Source of the DNA: Azadirachta indica
Lineage: Eukaryota; Streptophyta; Magnoliopsida; Sapindales; Meliaceae
Assembly: GCA_022749755.1 (NCBI GenBank)
Contig: CM040445.1
Location: forward strand, 8,205,182-8,269,181
Direction: 5' to 3'
Length of the DNA stretch: 64,000 nt
The notes beneath the pieces were generated by a model. It saw nothing but the letters and a program-made list of their open reading frames with translations, was not told the DNA's origin and made no database searches. The translations under genes were made by a program, and so were the position numbers. Of this stretch, positions 21,814 to 35,330 are shown piece by piece. Numbering within the stretch: the first letter of the stretch is position 1; every line of letters begins with the position of its first letter.

Positions 21814-23775
21814 TCAATTACTATTTACCACAAGCTGAGATCTAAGGTATCTGTTCCTTTTATGAACTTTAAATTGTATTGATGACAGCTTACGTGAAAC
21901 TGCTCCCCAGATCATGTCTACAGCATCACCAGGCTGGGATGGATACTGATATTCAAAATGTCGTACAATTTCCTTTAATCTTTTCCACATCTTGGTCCAT
22001 TGTTCTTCCTTGATTCCTCGAAGAAGATTTAGCAGAAATCCTTTCTTGACAGCATCAGTTGAATGAACAGTGATGCAAAACTCTGAGTAGTCTAAAACAT
22101 CTTCATACGGTAACTCAATATGATCACTTATTATCACAGGAACACAGTGGCTTACAATTGCATCGAAGAGTCGATTTGAGGAAGGGGTATCACCAGCTAT
22201 GTTCAGGCAAAATTTGGACGAGGCCATCCCTTGGCCAGCATTTTTTACCCCATCTCCTCGAATGTTTCCAAATGAAAAGTGTACATCTTTTTCATCTTTT
22301 AGAAGGTAGTATAGTTCTTGCCGGATGACTCCTCCCTGAGGAAAATCAAATAATGAGACCCTTCATTGATTTACAGGAAACATATGATAAGTTGGCTGGT
22401 ATAAAGATGATAAATTTTAATCTGAAGGTCAGTTCAGAAAATGGAGAAAAGAGAAAGCTTAAAAACTGCAATATTCTAATTTGAGGATCAGTTGATGCCA
22501 ATTTGAGAATGCTGCAAACCACATCAAAAGAAAAAGGGAAAAATGAAGAAAAATAAAAAGATTAGCTTCTATAACATACAGTTTTTACAACACAAGTCTA
22601 CAAAATTTTTGAAATCAGTTTAAAAATTTATTATCAGTAAATCAGGATACCAAAATCCAGCAAAGAGAAATGCATCTGTGTAATAGTGTTCATCCATGGC
22701 ACAATAGAAATCCTTATCAAATGGGGTGACTTCCCTCAAAGCAGTACTAAATTGCAGAATATATATTTTAGTAATTCATGGTAAAGGAAAATGAAGAAAA
22801 ACTTACATCTTTCCTGTATATTGCTCCTTGAAAATAAGATAATGTTGGACGTTGGTCAAATAAGGCCGATTCACCATTGGGAATGGTCCTCACAAGATGC
22901 ATGTAAGGAGCTATAATATCCTTATCAAGATTTGCTATTTCAAGTGGGTATCTACCAAAATCTGCAAGCACAAACATGGCAGAACCCAACTTTCTTCTTG
23001 CATCCAACATGCTATTTGGATGGTGGGCTACTATTAAGTGATCCTGCCCACTTGATCGTTTCCATTCATCTTGATTCATCAGAAACTGAATCAATTTTTT
23101 TTGCAACATATTGTTAACACTACTCTTCTCTTTTCCATGGAGCTTAGAATAGCGGTTGTAACTCAAAGATGAGAAGAATGGCACAAATATTACATCCGCT
23201 TGGCTTGAATTCTTAACTCTAATTGCAGTACATGGTCTGCCTATGTTTGCTGTATTTGATGATAGAAGGTCAAGGGTGAGCCAATACTCAATACTGTGCT
23301 GTAAATTCAAACCGCCTGGGTACGGTGGGATTTTACTTCGTTTGCTGACATCAGGCCATGTCTGGTTTGACTTTCCCTTCCAACCCAATAATCCAAAGTG
23401 AAATTCAGGAGGCAAGTCATACATGTATACCCTTAAGAGAGCCTCATCTGGATCACAATTTTCTCTCTTCTGTCGTCCAAAGGAACCAACCATTTGCTTG
23501 CCAGAATTGACACTTTGACAAGCTGTCCCTCGACTTCTCCCTAGAGTTGGTCCCTCGTTTTGCGAATCCATAGAAGAGCAAAGTTCTTCATTTTTGACAT
23601 TGGCTTTTAAGTAAACCGATGTGCTATTAAGCAGAATCAGCTTGAAAACTGATCTTGGTATAAAAGAAGTAGTGCTAAATTGAAGAAGGAATACATAAGA
23701 GAGGAGCAAAAGGAACATAGAAAGGGTTATCAAGTAGAAAAGAAACCTTGAAGGTAGTATGCTCTTTTCTGACAT
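21814..23775 (-). CDS. Exostosin-family (GT47) glycosyltransferase, ARAD-like
   Basis: Two exons (23775-22807 and 22335-21814) encode 496 residues. The donor is GAT|GTAAGT and the acceptor CTCAG|GGAGG, phase 0. Residues about 11-33 are a single hydrophobic anchor, so this is a type II membrane protein, probably in the Golgi. The exostosin domain starts near residue 114 with LRVYMYDLPPEFHFGLL, then PPYPGGLNLQHSIEYWLTLD and ADVIFVPFFSSLSYNRYSK. Exon 2 carries SKFCLNIAGDTPSSNRLFDA and CVPVIISDHIELPYEDVLDY, the usual C-terminal GT47 signature for nucleotide-sugar binding. The length is typical. Relatives annotated as probable arabinosyltransferase ARAD1-like are involved in cell-wall polysaccharides; the sugar and acceptor cannot be told from sequence. 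Both exons are intact, and the start is the first ATG of the long frame. Confidence 0.9.
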
Positions 23776-24560
23776 TGAGGAAAGTTAGGGAAACAAAAAT
23801 TCTGGAAATTTATGATTTTCAACTGCAATGCAACAACTATAATACAAAATTTATCAAAATAAAGCAACAAAAGTTACTTTATCAGAAAAAGTGATTCCGT
23901 GGAATCAGGCCAATGAATTGAAGCTTCCAGGTGCATCAATGGGTAATTACTTAAACAGAGAGATTTCGACTCTCCACCCCTAGCCTAGCCATGGACAATA
24001 CCAGCTTAATTTCCACTGCATTGACAGAGAAACAACCATCTCCAAAATTAAAAGGCAAAACCCAATTCCTGTCCTTACAGAACCCTTAAAACACCATCAT
24101 ATCCATGCCCAGAAGAAAATATGTCATTTTGCAGAACTAATTCAAGAAATATATTCATAAGGAGGATAAAAACAGAAGCTTGATCTGGGGGACTAACCAT
24201 AAGCAGAAGCTACTCTTGTCTTGTTTCAATCATAAAAGCAAGTTATGTATCTGCCTGCACACCAAGTAGAAAAAACAAAATCAAACGAACTATTTTTCAG
24301 CTCATAACAGCACTTTAATCTACAAGTTCCAGCCTTTGACAACACAAAACATAAAAATTAAAAATTAAAAAAAAAATGCAAGTGAAACAACGAGAAGAAA
24401 ACCATCATCTGGTATCCGCTATATTACACTACAGTTTCCTAAAATGGGTAGATGAGAACTCGCCATAAGAGTACCTGATGAGCTTGGATTCCTCTGAGAC
24501 TCCATTGCTGTGCCGTCTGTGAGCAGAATCAAGACTAAAAGTTAGTGGGAGACATGTCTT
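23776..24560 (-). promoter_or_regulatory. Probable 5' leader of the GT47 gene with intron and uORF
   Basis: On the minus strand an ATG at about 24506 starts MESQRNPSSS, followed by a good donor (TCAG|GTACTC). A candidate acceptor (CATTGCAG) near 23825 would join to codons reading VENHKFPEFLFP and then a stop, about 15 bases before the main ATG. This gives a possible 22-codon upstream ORF split by a leader intron. It is a prediction without transcript support. Confidence 0.35.
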
Positions 24561-24970
24561 GGCCTATACAATAAAGTTCTTTAATCATATTAATTACTAT
24601 TAATATCTCTTCCAAGTTCCTTCCTTTTCTGTAGCCAATACCTTAATTAAAAAATTAATGAAAATAAAATTTATTAATATTCTTACTTTCCCCCTTGGTA
24701 CAGAAGACAACAGGGAGTAGAATCGGTGGACTTTCTCACGTCGTATGTGACAATTTTTTTTGTTATTTTATTATTACTTTATGTTCATTTATTTTATCCT
24801 CTTTTTCGCTTTTAGAAGCAACTTCGCTTCCCCGACTTTTAAAAGTAAAGCCAATTGGGAAAACTTCTTCTTGTATAAATGGTACACCGCAATTGGGTCT
24901 AAGTGAATCTCCATGTTCTGAGAGATATGCTACACTAGAAGAACAATGCTATTAGTTATATAACTTCATT

Positions 24971-25370
24971 TAATGCTTATTTGATATAATTTTTCATTCG
25001 TTAAAAAGAATTTTTTAATATAAAATTTTTTTTAAAATTTTTTTATTGTTACTAGAGGAAGATTTTTAGGATTAAAAAAATTATTTTATTTTTAGTGGAA
25101 AAATCATAAATTTGAAGTATTTGATAGTAGAAAATTTTTTTTTTTTTAAAAGATTAAATTATTTTAATTAATTTTAATTTATTTAAATTTTATATTATTT
25201 TTCATAATATAATCTTAAACCTTAAAAAAAATTTATTAGAGTAATCACACATATTTATTAGAAGTTATTTGTGATAATAAAATAACTAATAAATTTTATT
25301 AAAAATTTTATTTATAAAAAAATTATCTTAAAATATTTATTTAAAAATTTATACCAAATAAACTCTTAAT
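24971..25370. mobile_element. Candidate AT-rich MITE
   Basis: The left end reads TGCTTATTTGATATAATTTT. The reverse complement of the right end reads AGAGTTTATTTGGTATAAATT. The similarity continues through AT-rich text. The interior has no coding capacity. The target duplication is ambiguous (TTAA-like context on both sides), so class is not assigned. Confidence 0.4.
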
Positions 25371-27300
25371 ATGAGAAGCGAAATTAAAATTTTTCTTAGA
25401 GGATAGTTATTTTTGACAGGGTAATAAAATTTGAGTCAGTGAAATTCATCCTCCTATATTTTAAAATTTTAAAATCTAGATAAGTTTTATCTATTTGTAA
25501 TATAAAAATTTCAGATCATCTATTGGGATATATTCTAATATTATAAATAAAAAATATAATATAATTTAAAATTATTGCGTTACATATTTAAATTTATTTA
25601 AAATAATATACTTATTCAAATTTTGGATAAAAAAAGATAAATATAAACTTTAGTCAAGTCGAAACAAATCCTATATTATTCAATTCCCGTTTCGAAACGC
25701 ATTGAATCAATGGATTAGTGGGGTTGGTCTATCACATCTAAGAGATTTGAATTGATTAAAAAAAAAAAATTGGTGGAGTAAGACTTTTATGTGTAATCAA
25801 AATATTGGGTAAAAAATGATAGGTTCATTTCAACTACTTATCATAAAAAATTGTTTAATTTTTGTAGAATTATGTAGTTAGTTCATGCATAAGTGGAAAG
25901 AGTAGGTGCAAAGAGCATGATTGATAGCTTTGAATTTTGCAATAATTTTTTTTAATATTACAAGATTACATATATAATTTATTAATACATACATCGAATA
26001 TTTATTAATAGTTGAGAGTTAAGATCAGTATAAATTTGATACTATTTATAAATTTATCCCAACGCAATTATAGATATTTAAACCCTTTTCTTCGTGAGAG
26101 AAAAGAAAGATAAACACTTTATTATATATGTAATCTAAAATTATTTGAAGGTATTGTATAATAATAATTAAATAATAAAAAATAGAGTTTTATATTATGA
26201 ATTTAATGTTAATATTTTAAATACTAAAATTATTTAAATCAAGGATAATTAAATATTCATTTAATTTTAATTATCATATATTGATTAATATTAGTATATT
26301 ATTAAATTAGAGTGATGATATTGTCCCTCTTTTAACATACACCTCATTAATTTAAAAATGACCGTTATTATCTCAGTTTTTTGTCAAATTCATTGTTCTT
26401 AATTTTTTTTTGACTAAAGACAATTCATTGACTTTTTTTTAAAATGCACTTAATTAATTGATAACAACAAATTTTCACCTAATTATAAATTATAATTGAA
26501 AGCTTGTTATTTATCTTCTTCCATAATTATTTTTTTTATCAACATAAAATTAATTTTGATAAATTTGTTGAAAAATAAAAGATTTATTTAATTTAAGATT
26601 TGAAAAATTAAAAAAAATTAGAATATGTAAAAATTAAGAATTAGTATAAATACTAACAAATTATATTTATAAAATGTTTATTTAATTAGCTATATTTTTT
26701 ATCTAATTTTATTAAAGTGAAAATTATAGATAAAGAAAGTCAAGTTTTAATAAAAAAATTCTTTTATTTAATTTAAAAAATCATATCAAAACGATCATTG
26801 AAAGTATTACAAGAATATATTTTAAAAAAATAAAAAATTCACTATTTTTTAACGTAATTATATATATATTTAATATTATAGGAAAAAAATAAAATGAATT
26901 TATCATCACATGACCATTAATTCTTAAATCCAAATCTTTCACATCTTAAAAATTACAAGAAAAGTGGTTAATAATTGCATACGGGTGGAGTCCATGATCA
27001 ATAATACTCTATTAAAAAAATTAGGTCCATGCTAAAGTTTGTCTGGTGGACCCCTAAATTTTGGGGGTGGCGCCTTTCACTTTTCCAATATTTTGTGTAA
27101 TAATATCTTCTTTATAAATTTTTTATAATTATAATTTTAACTTTAAATGAAATGATTAAAAATCATCAACAGGCTGTCGGGAGTAAGAATGCAATATTAT
27201 GTTTACAACAATCCATTAATATAAGATCAGAATTTATCAACGATTGGGAGTAATATCATTTATAAATTTATCTGGTAATAATATTATTTATAAATAGAAG
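25371..27300. other. AT-rich spacer
   Basis: Nothing that I can support as a gene or named repeat. Composition is dominated by A and T runs. Confidence 0.5.
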
Positions 27301-27530
27301 TAAAATTATGACAACTTCAATTTTTTTTTTATAAAAAAATTTATTAGCTGTTGGAATTAATATTATTTATAAATCTATCTATAATTATAAAGATTTGAAT
27401 TCGTTCTTTATTTATTTATACTAAAATTGAAATATAATGAAATTTATTCTTATTTAAAAGAAATCTACTTATGTAATTGTAGAGAGTCGAACCTCTCCTC
27501 TCTCCACTAGTAAACGGTAGCTTACTAATA
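27300..27530 (-). mobile_element. SINE-like fragment interrupted by a TIR element
   Basis: On the minus strand, GGTTCGACTCT (27493-27483) is a pol III box B, preceded by GTAAGCTACCGTTTACTAG as in tRNA-derived SINE heads. The 5' tip is cut exactly where the TIR element at 27531 begins. An AT-rich body follows for roughly 190 bp. Borders are approximate. Confidence 0.35.
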
Positions 27531-29478
27531 GGAAAAATGACATATTCTCCCTTGGTGTTTGGCCTAACAGATAGATATTTCCTTAATTTTTATTTCTGTT
27601 AGTTAATTAGTTAGTTTATTCTCATTTGTGTCTCTAATTTTTTATATAATAATAATATAATATATATTTTATATGAGAAAATGACATATTCTCCCTTGAT
27701 GTTTAATCTAATAAACAGATACCACCTGATGTTTGAAAAAAGACAGATGTTTCCCTAACGTTTGGATAAAAGACAGATACTTTCTTAACTTTTATTATGT
27801 TAGTTGATCAATTAATTTATTCTCATTTGTGTCCCTAATCTTTTACATAATAATAATATGATATATATTTTATTTAATTATAACACTTTATTTTCTATTT
27901 TAATATTTTTCATAATATAATTTTTTGAAATATAATAATTTAGTTTATATTTAATATCTTTTTTACAATACACTCAAAACTAAATACATTTTTAATTTGT
28001 TATTTCAATAGAAAATTTTAAAAATAAAGTATTATTAAAAAATTTAAATGGTGAGTTAAATTAAACTTATGTTAAAATATTTATCTCTTTCTTTCTTTTT
28101 CTGAAATAAATTTGATATTTAATTATTAAAAAGATTTTGAAACATATTTTAACATTTTATTCTTATATTAATATTTTTATTTAAAAGATTATATTAAATT
28201 TATTATATTTTCTTAAAAAAATTATAAAAATATAAATAAAAAAAAATTTAGTATCGTTTGTTAATAGAATTAGTAATTAGATATATTTTATATTCTTATT
28301 AACTAATATAATTTAATTTTAATTTAAAAATAGAAAAAAAAGAAATTTTTTTATTATTTTTATTTGTAATATATATAATATGTATTTATTGTTTATATTT
28401 TTAATTTTTTTTATTATTTTTATTCGTAATATATATAATATGTATTTATTGTTTATATTTTTTTTTATATTTTCATATATTTTTAATATTTTTTACAATA
28501 TATTTAGGAATAAATAAATTTTTTAATTTGTTATTTTAATAAAAAATTTTAAAAAATTCAATTATTAAAAAAATTCAAATAATGAAATAAGTCACACTCA
28601 TATGTTAAAATATTTCTAATCCTTTACTTTTACTTTTAAAATAATAAGTATTTAATTATTAAAAAAATTTAATTGAAATATTTTTTAATGTTTTATTTTT
28701 ACATGTAATATATTTATTTAAAAAATTATATTAAATTTATTATCTTTTAAAAAAATATAAACAATAAATGCATGTTATATATATAATATTACAAATTTAA
28801 TTTATTCTTTTTCTATAATTTAATTAAAATTTATATTGGCTAATAAGAATATAAAGTACATTTAATTACTAATTCTATTAACAAATGATACTAATTTATT
28901 CTTTTTTTTTTTACTTTTTTATTTATATTTTCATAATTTTTCTTAAAAAAATATAATAAATTTAATATAATCTTTTAAATAAAAATATTATTAGAGGAAT
29001 AAAACATTAAAATATGTTTCAAATTTTTTTTAACAATTAAATATTAAATTTATTAAAAAAAAGGTTATAAATATTTTAATATGAAGTTAATTTAACTTAT
29101 TGTTTAAATTTTTTTAATAATATTTTCTTTTTCAAATTTTCTATTAAAATAAAAAATAAAAAATATATTTAGTTTTGAGTATATTGTAAAAAAATATTAA
29201 ATATAGGACTAAATTGTTATATTTAAAAAAATTATTTTGTAAAAAATATTAAAATAAGAACTTAAGTGTTATAAATAAATAAAATATATATTGTATTGTT
29301 ATTATATAGAAGATTAGATATACAAATGATAATAAACTAACTGGTCAACAAATAAAAATAAAAATTAAGAGGCTGTCTGCTTATTTATCTAAACATTAGA
29401 AAGGCATATATTTTTTTTCAAATATCAGAGGTATTTGTCAATTAGATCAAACATAATAGGGGATTATGTCATTTTCCC
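27531..29478. mobile_element. Long-arm inverted-repeat element (MULE-like), 1.95 kb
   Basis: The left arm (about 27675-28330) is matched in inverted orientation by the right arm (about 28845-29478). Both contain, in mirrored order, AAATGACATA-CTCCC text, GTCCCTAATCTT/AGATTAG, a (TAA)n block, and CTAATTCTATTAACAAA-type text near the centre. A partial second copy of the left tip (27531-27674) precedes the arm in direct orientation. A further direct copy of part of the arm lies at about 28490-28740. The centre also has a tandem duplication of about 60 bp (28347-28465, TATATATAATATGTATTTAT in each). Flanks are CTTACTAATA (27521-27530) and CTTAATAATA (29479-29488), a 10-base direct repeat with one mismatch. 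No coding region is present. Confidence 0.75.
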
Positions 29479-29488
29479 CTTAATAATA

Positions 29489-31509
29489 TGATTTGATTGT
29501 TCCATTGAAAGGGAAAAATGAGTGATATTTGATGACGAGACAAAGATGATAAGGAAAGGAAAAATAGACAAGTAGGTAATTCAAGTTGTGTATTTAAAGT
29601 TGATATTGAATTTGATTATTTATTTTTTTTTATTATTGGGTCAACATGATGGCCTGCAGCGTAGGCACAACCTAGCCTAGATGCACCGTGTGGCTTGGGC
29701 ATTGTTGGACCACCCTAACACATCAATCCATTTTTATAGATTCAAAGTCATATTTGTCAAAGACGACTTATTTGAGATCTCTACTTATTAGGATTATAAA
29801 ACGTGTTTAAATTTAAAAAAATTGATAACATGTAAATCCAATTTTTAAAATTTTTTAATGTACTTCAAATTTTTTCATAAATTAAGAAAATTTATTTTTT
29901 TATATGTATAATCTTTAAAATGAAGGAGAAAGAAAATATATAATAAAAATATATGAAATACAAAAAGTAAGTTTCTAATGAATTTGTGGAGTATTATATG
30001 GACAAATATCTATCCTTTAAATGAGGGCAAAATAGTATTATATGTGTATAGGTCAGTGGGTATGTAAATTATAGTAGAATCCTAACTACTATAATGTACA
30101 TTAATATTTCTTAAAAAATTAAAAATAGAGTTATATCAATAATATACAGGGTTAATTTACAAAATTAATGTTATGTTAAAAAATAAGAAAGACTGTTGAA
30201 TTTGTGGAGTATCATCCCATTATAAAAAAAGAAACTATATCGTCATTGATATGTTAAATTGTATGGATTAAGAACTAATACATGTCACCACACCCATAAT
30301 GTATTTTATTATTTTAGACCTAAGAAATGTGATGTGATGAAATCACGTGGAAGTAAATTAAGCTCGAGAAATCATGAAAGGAAATGCAAAATTGGGGTTT
30401 GGTTAACAAATAATGATAGTACCAAATAGTAAGACAATCTTCTACTTCTTTTATCCATTTAAAATAAGTTAAAGTGGGTTTTAATGCGAATTAATAATAA
30501 ATAATAATATTCATCTAATAATAGTCCTATTTATACATTTATGTTAATAAGAGAAATCATATTCTATGAAGTCAAGTAAGGGATCATAATATGTGTTATA
30601 AGATTAAATATGGTTGGAATTGAATCGGGTTTTTGATTTAAGATTTTGTTTTCTTTTTATTAGTCTAATCACATCAAAATTTTGTTGTGTGATAAGGTCT
30701 TCCAATTGAGTTCCGTTGTGGATATTGTTTGTAGTTGAATCTTTGGACTAATTTTATATCTTTCACACTATGACCAATGTTCGTATGCCCCATTGTAACG
30801 ATTTCGGTAGACCAAATTTATTCATTGCCTTGTGACGAGGGTCATTTCTGTAATGGCAACAAATCTAAATAAATTCATTAAATAAAAGTGGTATATATAT
30901 AGCAAAATAAGCTATATATATATATAGTAAAATATATATACACAAAACTAATTATGAGCTATATAGTTGCTCATTCACCGTTAATAACATGATACATGTG
31001 TTGGACACATCTAAAAAGGAAAATTAAATACACTATAAAATTGCAAAAAGTGGTATTCACTAATTATTTTGAGTGGCGATTACTTACTGTAATATGTGAA
31101 GCTGTAGTTAAATAAAATCACTACTAACAATGTATCACATGTCTAATATATATGTATAGATTAAAAAGAAAAAATGAAGAAGAAAAGAGATCAATTTTAT
31201 GTTAGAATCTTAATCTTCTTCTTTAATCTCTTTCATTCTTCTTGTTCTTGTTAGGTGAAAGTAATTGTGAGTGGACTTTAATGGATACAGCAAAGAAGGA
31301 AAGATATGGCTTTAATTTTTTTTTTTTTAAAATTTTGAGTGGTAAGAAGATGTAGAGACTTTTTTTTTTTAATTTAAGTATTGAGATGACTTAGTTTAGC
31401 TCTGGAGAATATAGAATAAATTAAATATCAAAATATGAAATTACAATGACAAGGAAAAGATGAAGAAGGTAGTAGAGATTAAATTAGATTTTTTTATTAT
31501 ATTTCTTGA
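29489..31509. other. AT-rich spacer with one GC-richer block
   Basis: No gene is supported. The block at about 29650-29720 (CTGCAGCGTAGGCACAACC and GATGCACCGTGTGGC) is unusually GC-rich for its surroundings and may be the relic of an older repeat. Confidence 0.4.
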
Positions 31510-32427
31510 TAGAGAATATTCAATTTACCTCCAATGTTTTTAAAATTAAACAACGTACTTAAAGAGTTTATTAAAATTTAAAGACAAATAAATTATTAAA
31601 TTTTTTTTGAAATGACCTTAATTAGCTTTCAGTTTACGTAAATAGTCTCTTGTCTAAAAGTTTTACCAATCTATTTTAAAATATATTTTTCGAATTAAAA
31701 TACCTTCAATAGTCTACATTTTTTTTTTCACAAAACTCATTTTTACTTTGCTATTTTTACTCTTTCCTTTTTTCACCAAATCAAAACCTAACTCTTATTT
31801 CCTCCAAAACCCCTCCACCCGTTTCTTCTATAGTGGCAGTGGTGGTATCAACCATGGCAATAACAACTTACACGATAGCAAGATTGGCATAGCAAGGAGT
31901 ATATTCGAGAATGAAAGAGATTACTGATTGGAAAGTTGTTCATGGTTTTCTTTTCATTTTTTCAACACAAAATGAAGGAGTATTTGGCTTGTGTTATTTT
32001 TAACATGAATGAGAATGACTAGAATGTATTTAGGATGTATTTTGTTACGAAATCATTGAGTTTATTTTGAAAAAAAAAATACTTGAATTTACGGTAAAAT
32101 GAATATTTTTTTAGGATGATTTTTGTGGGTATTAATAATGTGAATGCATTTAGTTAGAATATTGCTAGAATGTGAAGAAATTTTGACTGAAAAATGAAGA
32201 TTTTGTGAAAAATCTTAGGGTTGCATAAACATATGCTGATTTGGGGACCTATATTTTGGGCGCCAATTGCATTCCAAAAAAAATCCCATTTTCGGGTCAC
32301 CAATTATCTGAAAAGGGTCAAAATGGATCCTTTTTTGGCTTGCAATTGGTGCCCAAAATGGACCCATTTCGAGCCACTTTAAAGTCCCAAAAAAAGACCC
32401 CTTTTCGAGCCATGCAACAATCCAATT

Positions 32428-32430
<3 letters not shown>

Positions 32431-32486
<56 letters not shown>
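32431..32486. repeat. (AAT)n microsatellite in unit 1
   Basis: About 19 AAT units in the middle of the first tandem unit; the equivalent position in unit 2 (33392-33424) is (CAA)n(TAA)n. Confidence 0.95.
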
Positions 32487-34263
32487 GTGTATTAAAAAAT
32501 TAGGGACCTCACTTCGATTCCAACTTCAGGTATCCGAAAAAATATGGGTACTCAAATATAGGAGACCCTTCTCAGTTTTATTTTCAAGTACCTTCATTTT
32601 TCGGGTACATAAAAATAGAACTCGAGAAGGATCCCCGATTTTTGGGTATGCATAATTTTTTTGGTACGCAAGAACCACGTGTTCAAGAACCATTATCTTT
32701 TTAGGTACTCGAAAAATGTAGGATATTTGAAAATGGAAGATCCTTTTGGGTTTCATTTTTGAATACTCTTATTTTTTCAAGAACTCGAAAATTGAGGGTG
32801 ATAGAAAATTATCTCACCTCGAGTTCAATTTTCAAGTACTCGAAAATTGTGGGCCCACTCATCTGTTTTCGGATTATGATTGTGTCTTTTATTTTTAAAG
32901 ACAATCGTGCTCAAATTCTAACGTGCTTGTTATGAATGGGTACTCGAAATTTAGGGCAAAATGAGTATTTTTTTAGTAAGATTTTTATTGAGCATTAATA
33001 ATGTGAATGTATTTTATTGAAATATTGCCAAAATGTGAATAAATTTTGACTGAAAAAGAAAGATTTTATGAAAAATCTGAGGGTTGCAGAGATAGATACC
33101 GATTTGAAAACTCAAATTTCGGGTGCCAAATAAATCTCGAAAAGGTTACATTTTCAAATCAGAAATTACTTGAAAAGGGCCATCAATTGCCCAGAAAAGA
33201 GACCTTATTTGAGTAATCGATGACCCGAAAATAGGTCTTTTTTTAGGTTGCAATTGGCGCCTGAAAAAGGACCCATTTTTGGGTCATTTTAAGGTCTCGA
33301 AAACGACCCCTTTCTCGACCCTTTAGACCAAAAAGGTCCCCTTTTTGGGTCAATGTAACAACCTAATTTAATTTTTTTTAAATTAATAAAGTAACAACAA
33401 CAACAACAACAACAATAATAATAAAGGCATCCAAAAATGGGAGACACTTCTTGGCTCCCATTTTCAGGTATCCAAAAAAGAAAAATAGAAAATAGGTGAC
33501 CCTTTCGGGTTTTATTTTAAGTGCTTTTATTTTTGGGGTATTCGAAAATAGGACTCGAGAGAGGTCTCCAAGTACCCTTATTTTTTACAGGTACCCAAGA
33601 ATCGTTTTTTGGTTACCCTTGTGTTTTTGGGTAGTTGAAAAATTTTGGGTACCTGGATAGAAGGACCTTCATAGATTCTATTTTTAGGTACACCTATTCA
33701 GTTTTTTGGTACCTAAAAATCGTGGATCTACTCTTGGTTCAAGATTTTGGATATCCATTTGTGTTTTTGGGACATGATTTTGTCTTTTAATCTTAAAGAC
33801 AATTGTATTCATAATCCTAACATGTTTGTTATTAAGGGGTGCCTAAAATTTATGGTGAAATGAGTATTTTTTTAGTATGATTTTTGTTGGATATTAACAA
33901 TGTGAATGTATTTGGTTAGAATATTGCCAGAAAATGAAGAAATTTTTGCCGAAAAAGAAAGATTTTGTGAAAAATCTAAGGGTTGCAGAGATAGACGCTG
34001 ATTTAGGAACCCAAATTTCGGGTGCCAATTATATCCCTAAAATAGTCTCATTTTCAAGTTATCAATTACCTGACATATGGAGCACTTTTAGGTAATTGAT
34101 CTCTCAAAAACGGCTTCCTTTTCAGTTTATAATTGGCATATGAAAAGGACCCCTTTTTGGGCCACTTTGAGATCCCAAAAAGGGCCCATTTTTGGGGCCT
34201 CCTCACAAAATTGGAAAAAGCTCTTTTTTTAGGCTCATGCAACAACTTAACTTATTATTTTAA

Positions 34264-35226
34264 GAAATTGATGGATAGCTTCCGAAATATGGAGAAACAA
34301 TGTAAATCTATCTAGAGTTTCGGAAATGGCAAGTGCCATCTTAAAGTTTATAAGAAAGATAAATACCTCCTTAAAGTTAGTGTGTCACCCTTTAACTGTT
34401 AGTTTTAGAGGGATAATTTAGTATTTCTAGATATTATTAAAAACATAAAAGAGAAACGCTAATTTTATTTGCACTTACCCACCTATCCACCTCGTAACTC
34501 GTCTAAATTGACTTATGACCCATTTTATCCCAAACCCACTACATCTCCTCTCATTGACAAAATTTTAGAAATTAGTACTTCTTCTTCTTTTATTTACTAA
34601 GATTGCTTCTACATCAGTAAAATTTTATGGGTTTAAGATTGTATCTAAATTTAATTTGATAATTCTATTTGGATTTAGGTTTTTTAGGATTTATGATTGT
34701 GAATTTGAAATGGGTTTGATTGGCTAGAGAGAAAGATCATAATTTCCAGGTGATGGAATAGTGGTTGTTACTAGTGGCTTTTTTGGCAGTAAGAACTCAA
34801 GAACGGTTAACAGGAGATCGATGATGAAGATAGCTAGTCTAGGATCAATATGGTGAGTAACCATGGGGCTAAATTTCAACTGATGATTTTTGAGTATTTG
34901 TTCCATTTTTGAAAGGGATTTAATAAGTAATAGAACATTGCCAAAAATAAGAAAAGCCATGGGACGAGTTAGAAGATTATGAGATTTCTTGTTGGGAAAG
35001 AGAAAATTGATGAAAGCTTTAAGAAGCATAACAATGAAGATTGAATTGAGGAAGAACCATAACCAGATATTAATGAAATAACCCCTCTAAAACTAATGGT
35101 TAAGAGACAACAATCTGGGGGAGTATCTATCTTTTCTACAAACTTCAAAAGGACATTTGTCGTTTCTGAAACTCTAAAACATATATGTCATTTCTCCAAA
35201 CTTTATAAGGTATCTATCAATTTCTC
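34264..35226. mobile_element. Nested TIR element A in the tandem array, 0.96 kb
   Basis: The left arm (GAAATTGATGG, then AGAGTTTCGGAAATGGCAAG, then TTAGTTTTAGAGGGATAA) is matched by the reverse complement of the right arm (GAAATTGATAGATACC, AGAGTTTCAGAAACGACAAA, TTAGTTTTAGAGGGGTTA). The arms are about 165-175 bp. Flanks TTATTTTAA and TTTTTTTAA are a possible 9-bp duplication with one mismatch, but they are low complexity and the arm tips differ by two bases. The interior has a minus-strand open stretch of 101 codons (35029-34724) without any recognised domain. Confidence 0.75.
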
Positions 35227-35234
35227 TTTTTTTA

Positions 35235-35235
<1 letters not shown>

Positions 35236-35287
<52 letters not shown>
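35236..35287. repeat. (AAT)n microsatellite in unit 3
   Basis: About 17 AAT units directly after nested element A, at the place where other array units carry their trinucleotide run. Confidence 0.95.
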
Positions 35288-35330
35288 GTGTAGATGGGTC
35301 CCCCATTTCTACGTACCCTTAATTTTTGGG

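Noticed and set aside
24695..24955. 86-codon frame beginning with a TTG
   Set aside because: No ATG at the start, no recognised domain, and it lies in the region upstream of the GT47 gene; probably fortuitous.
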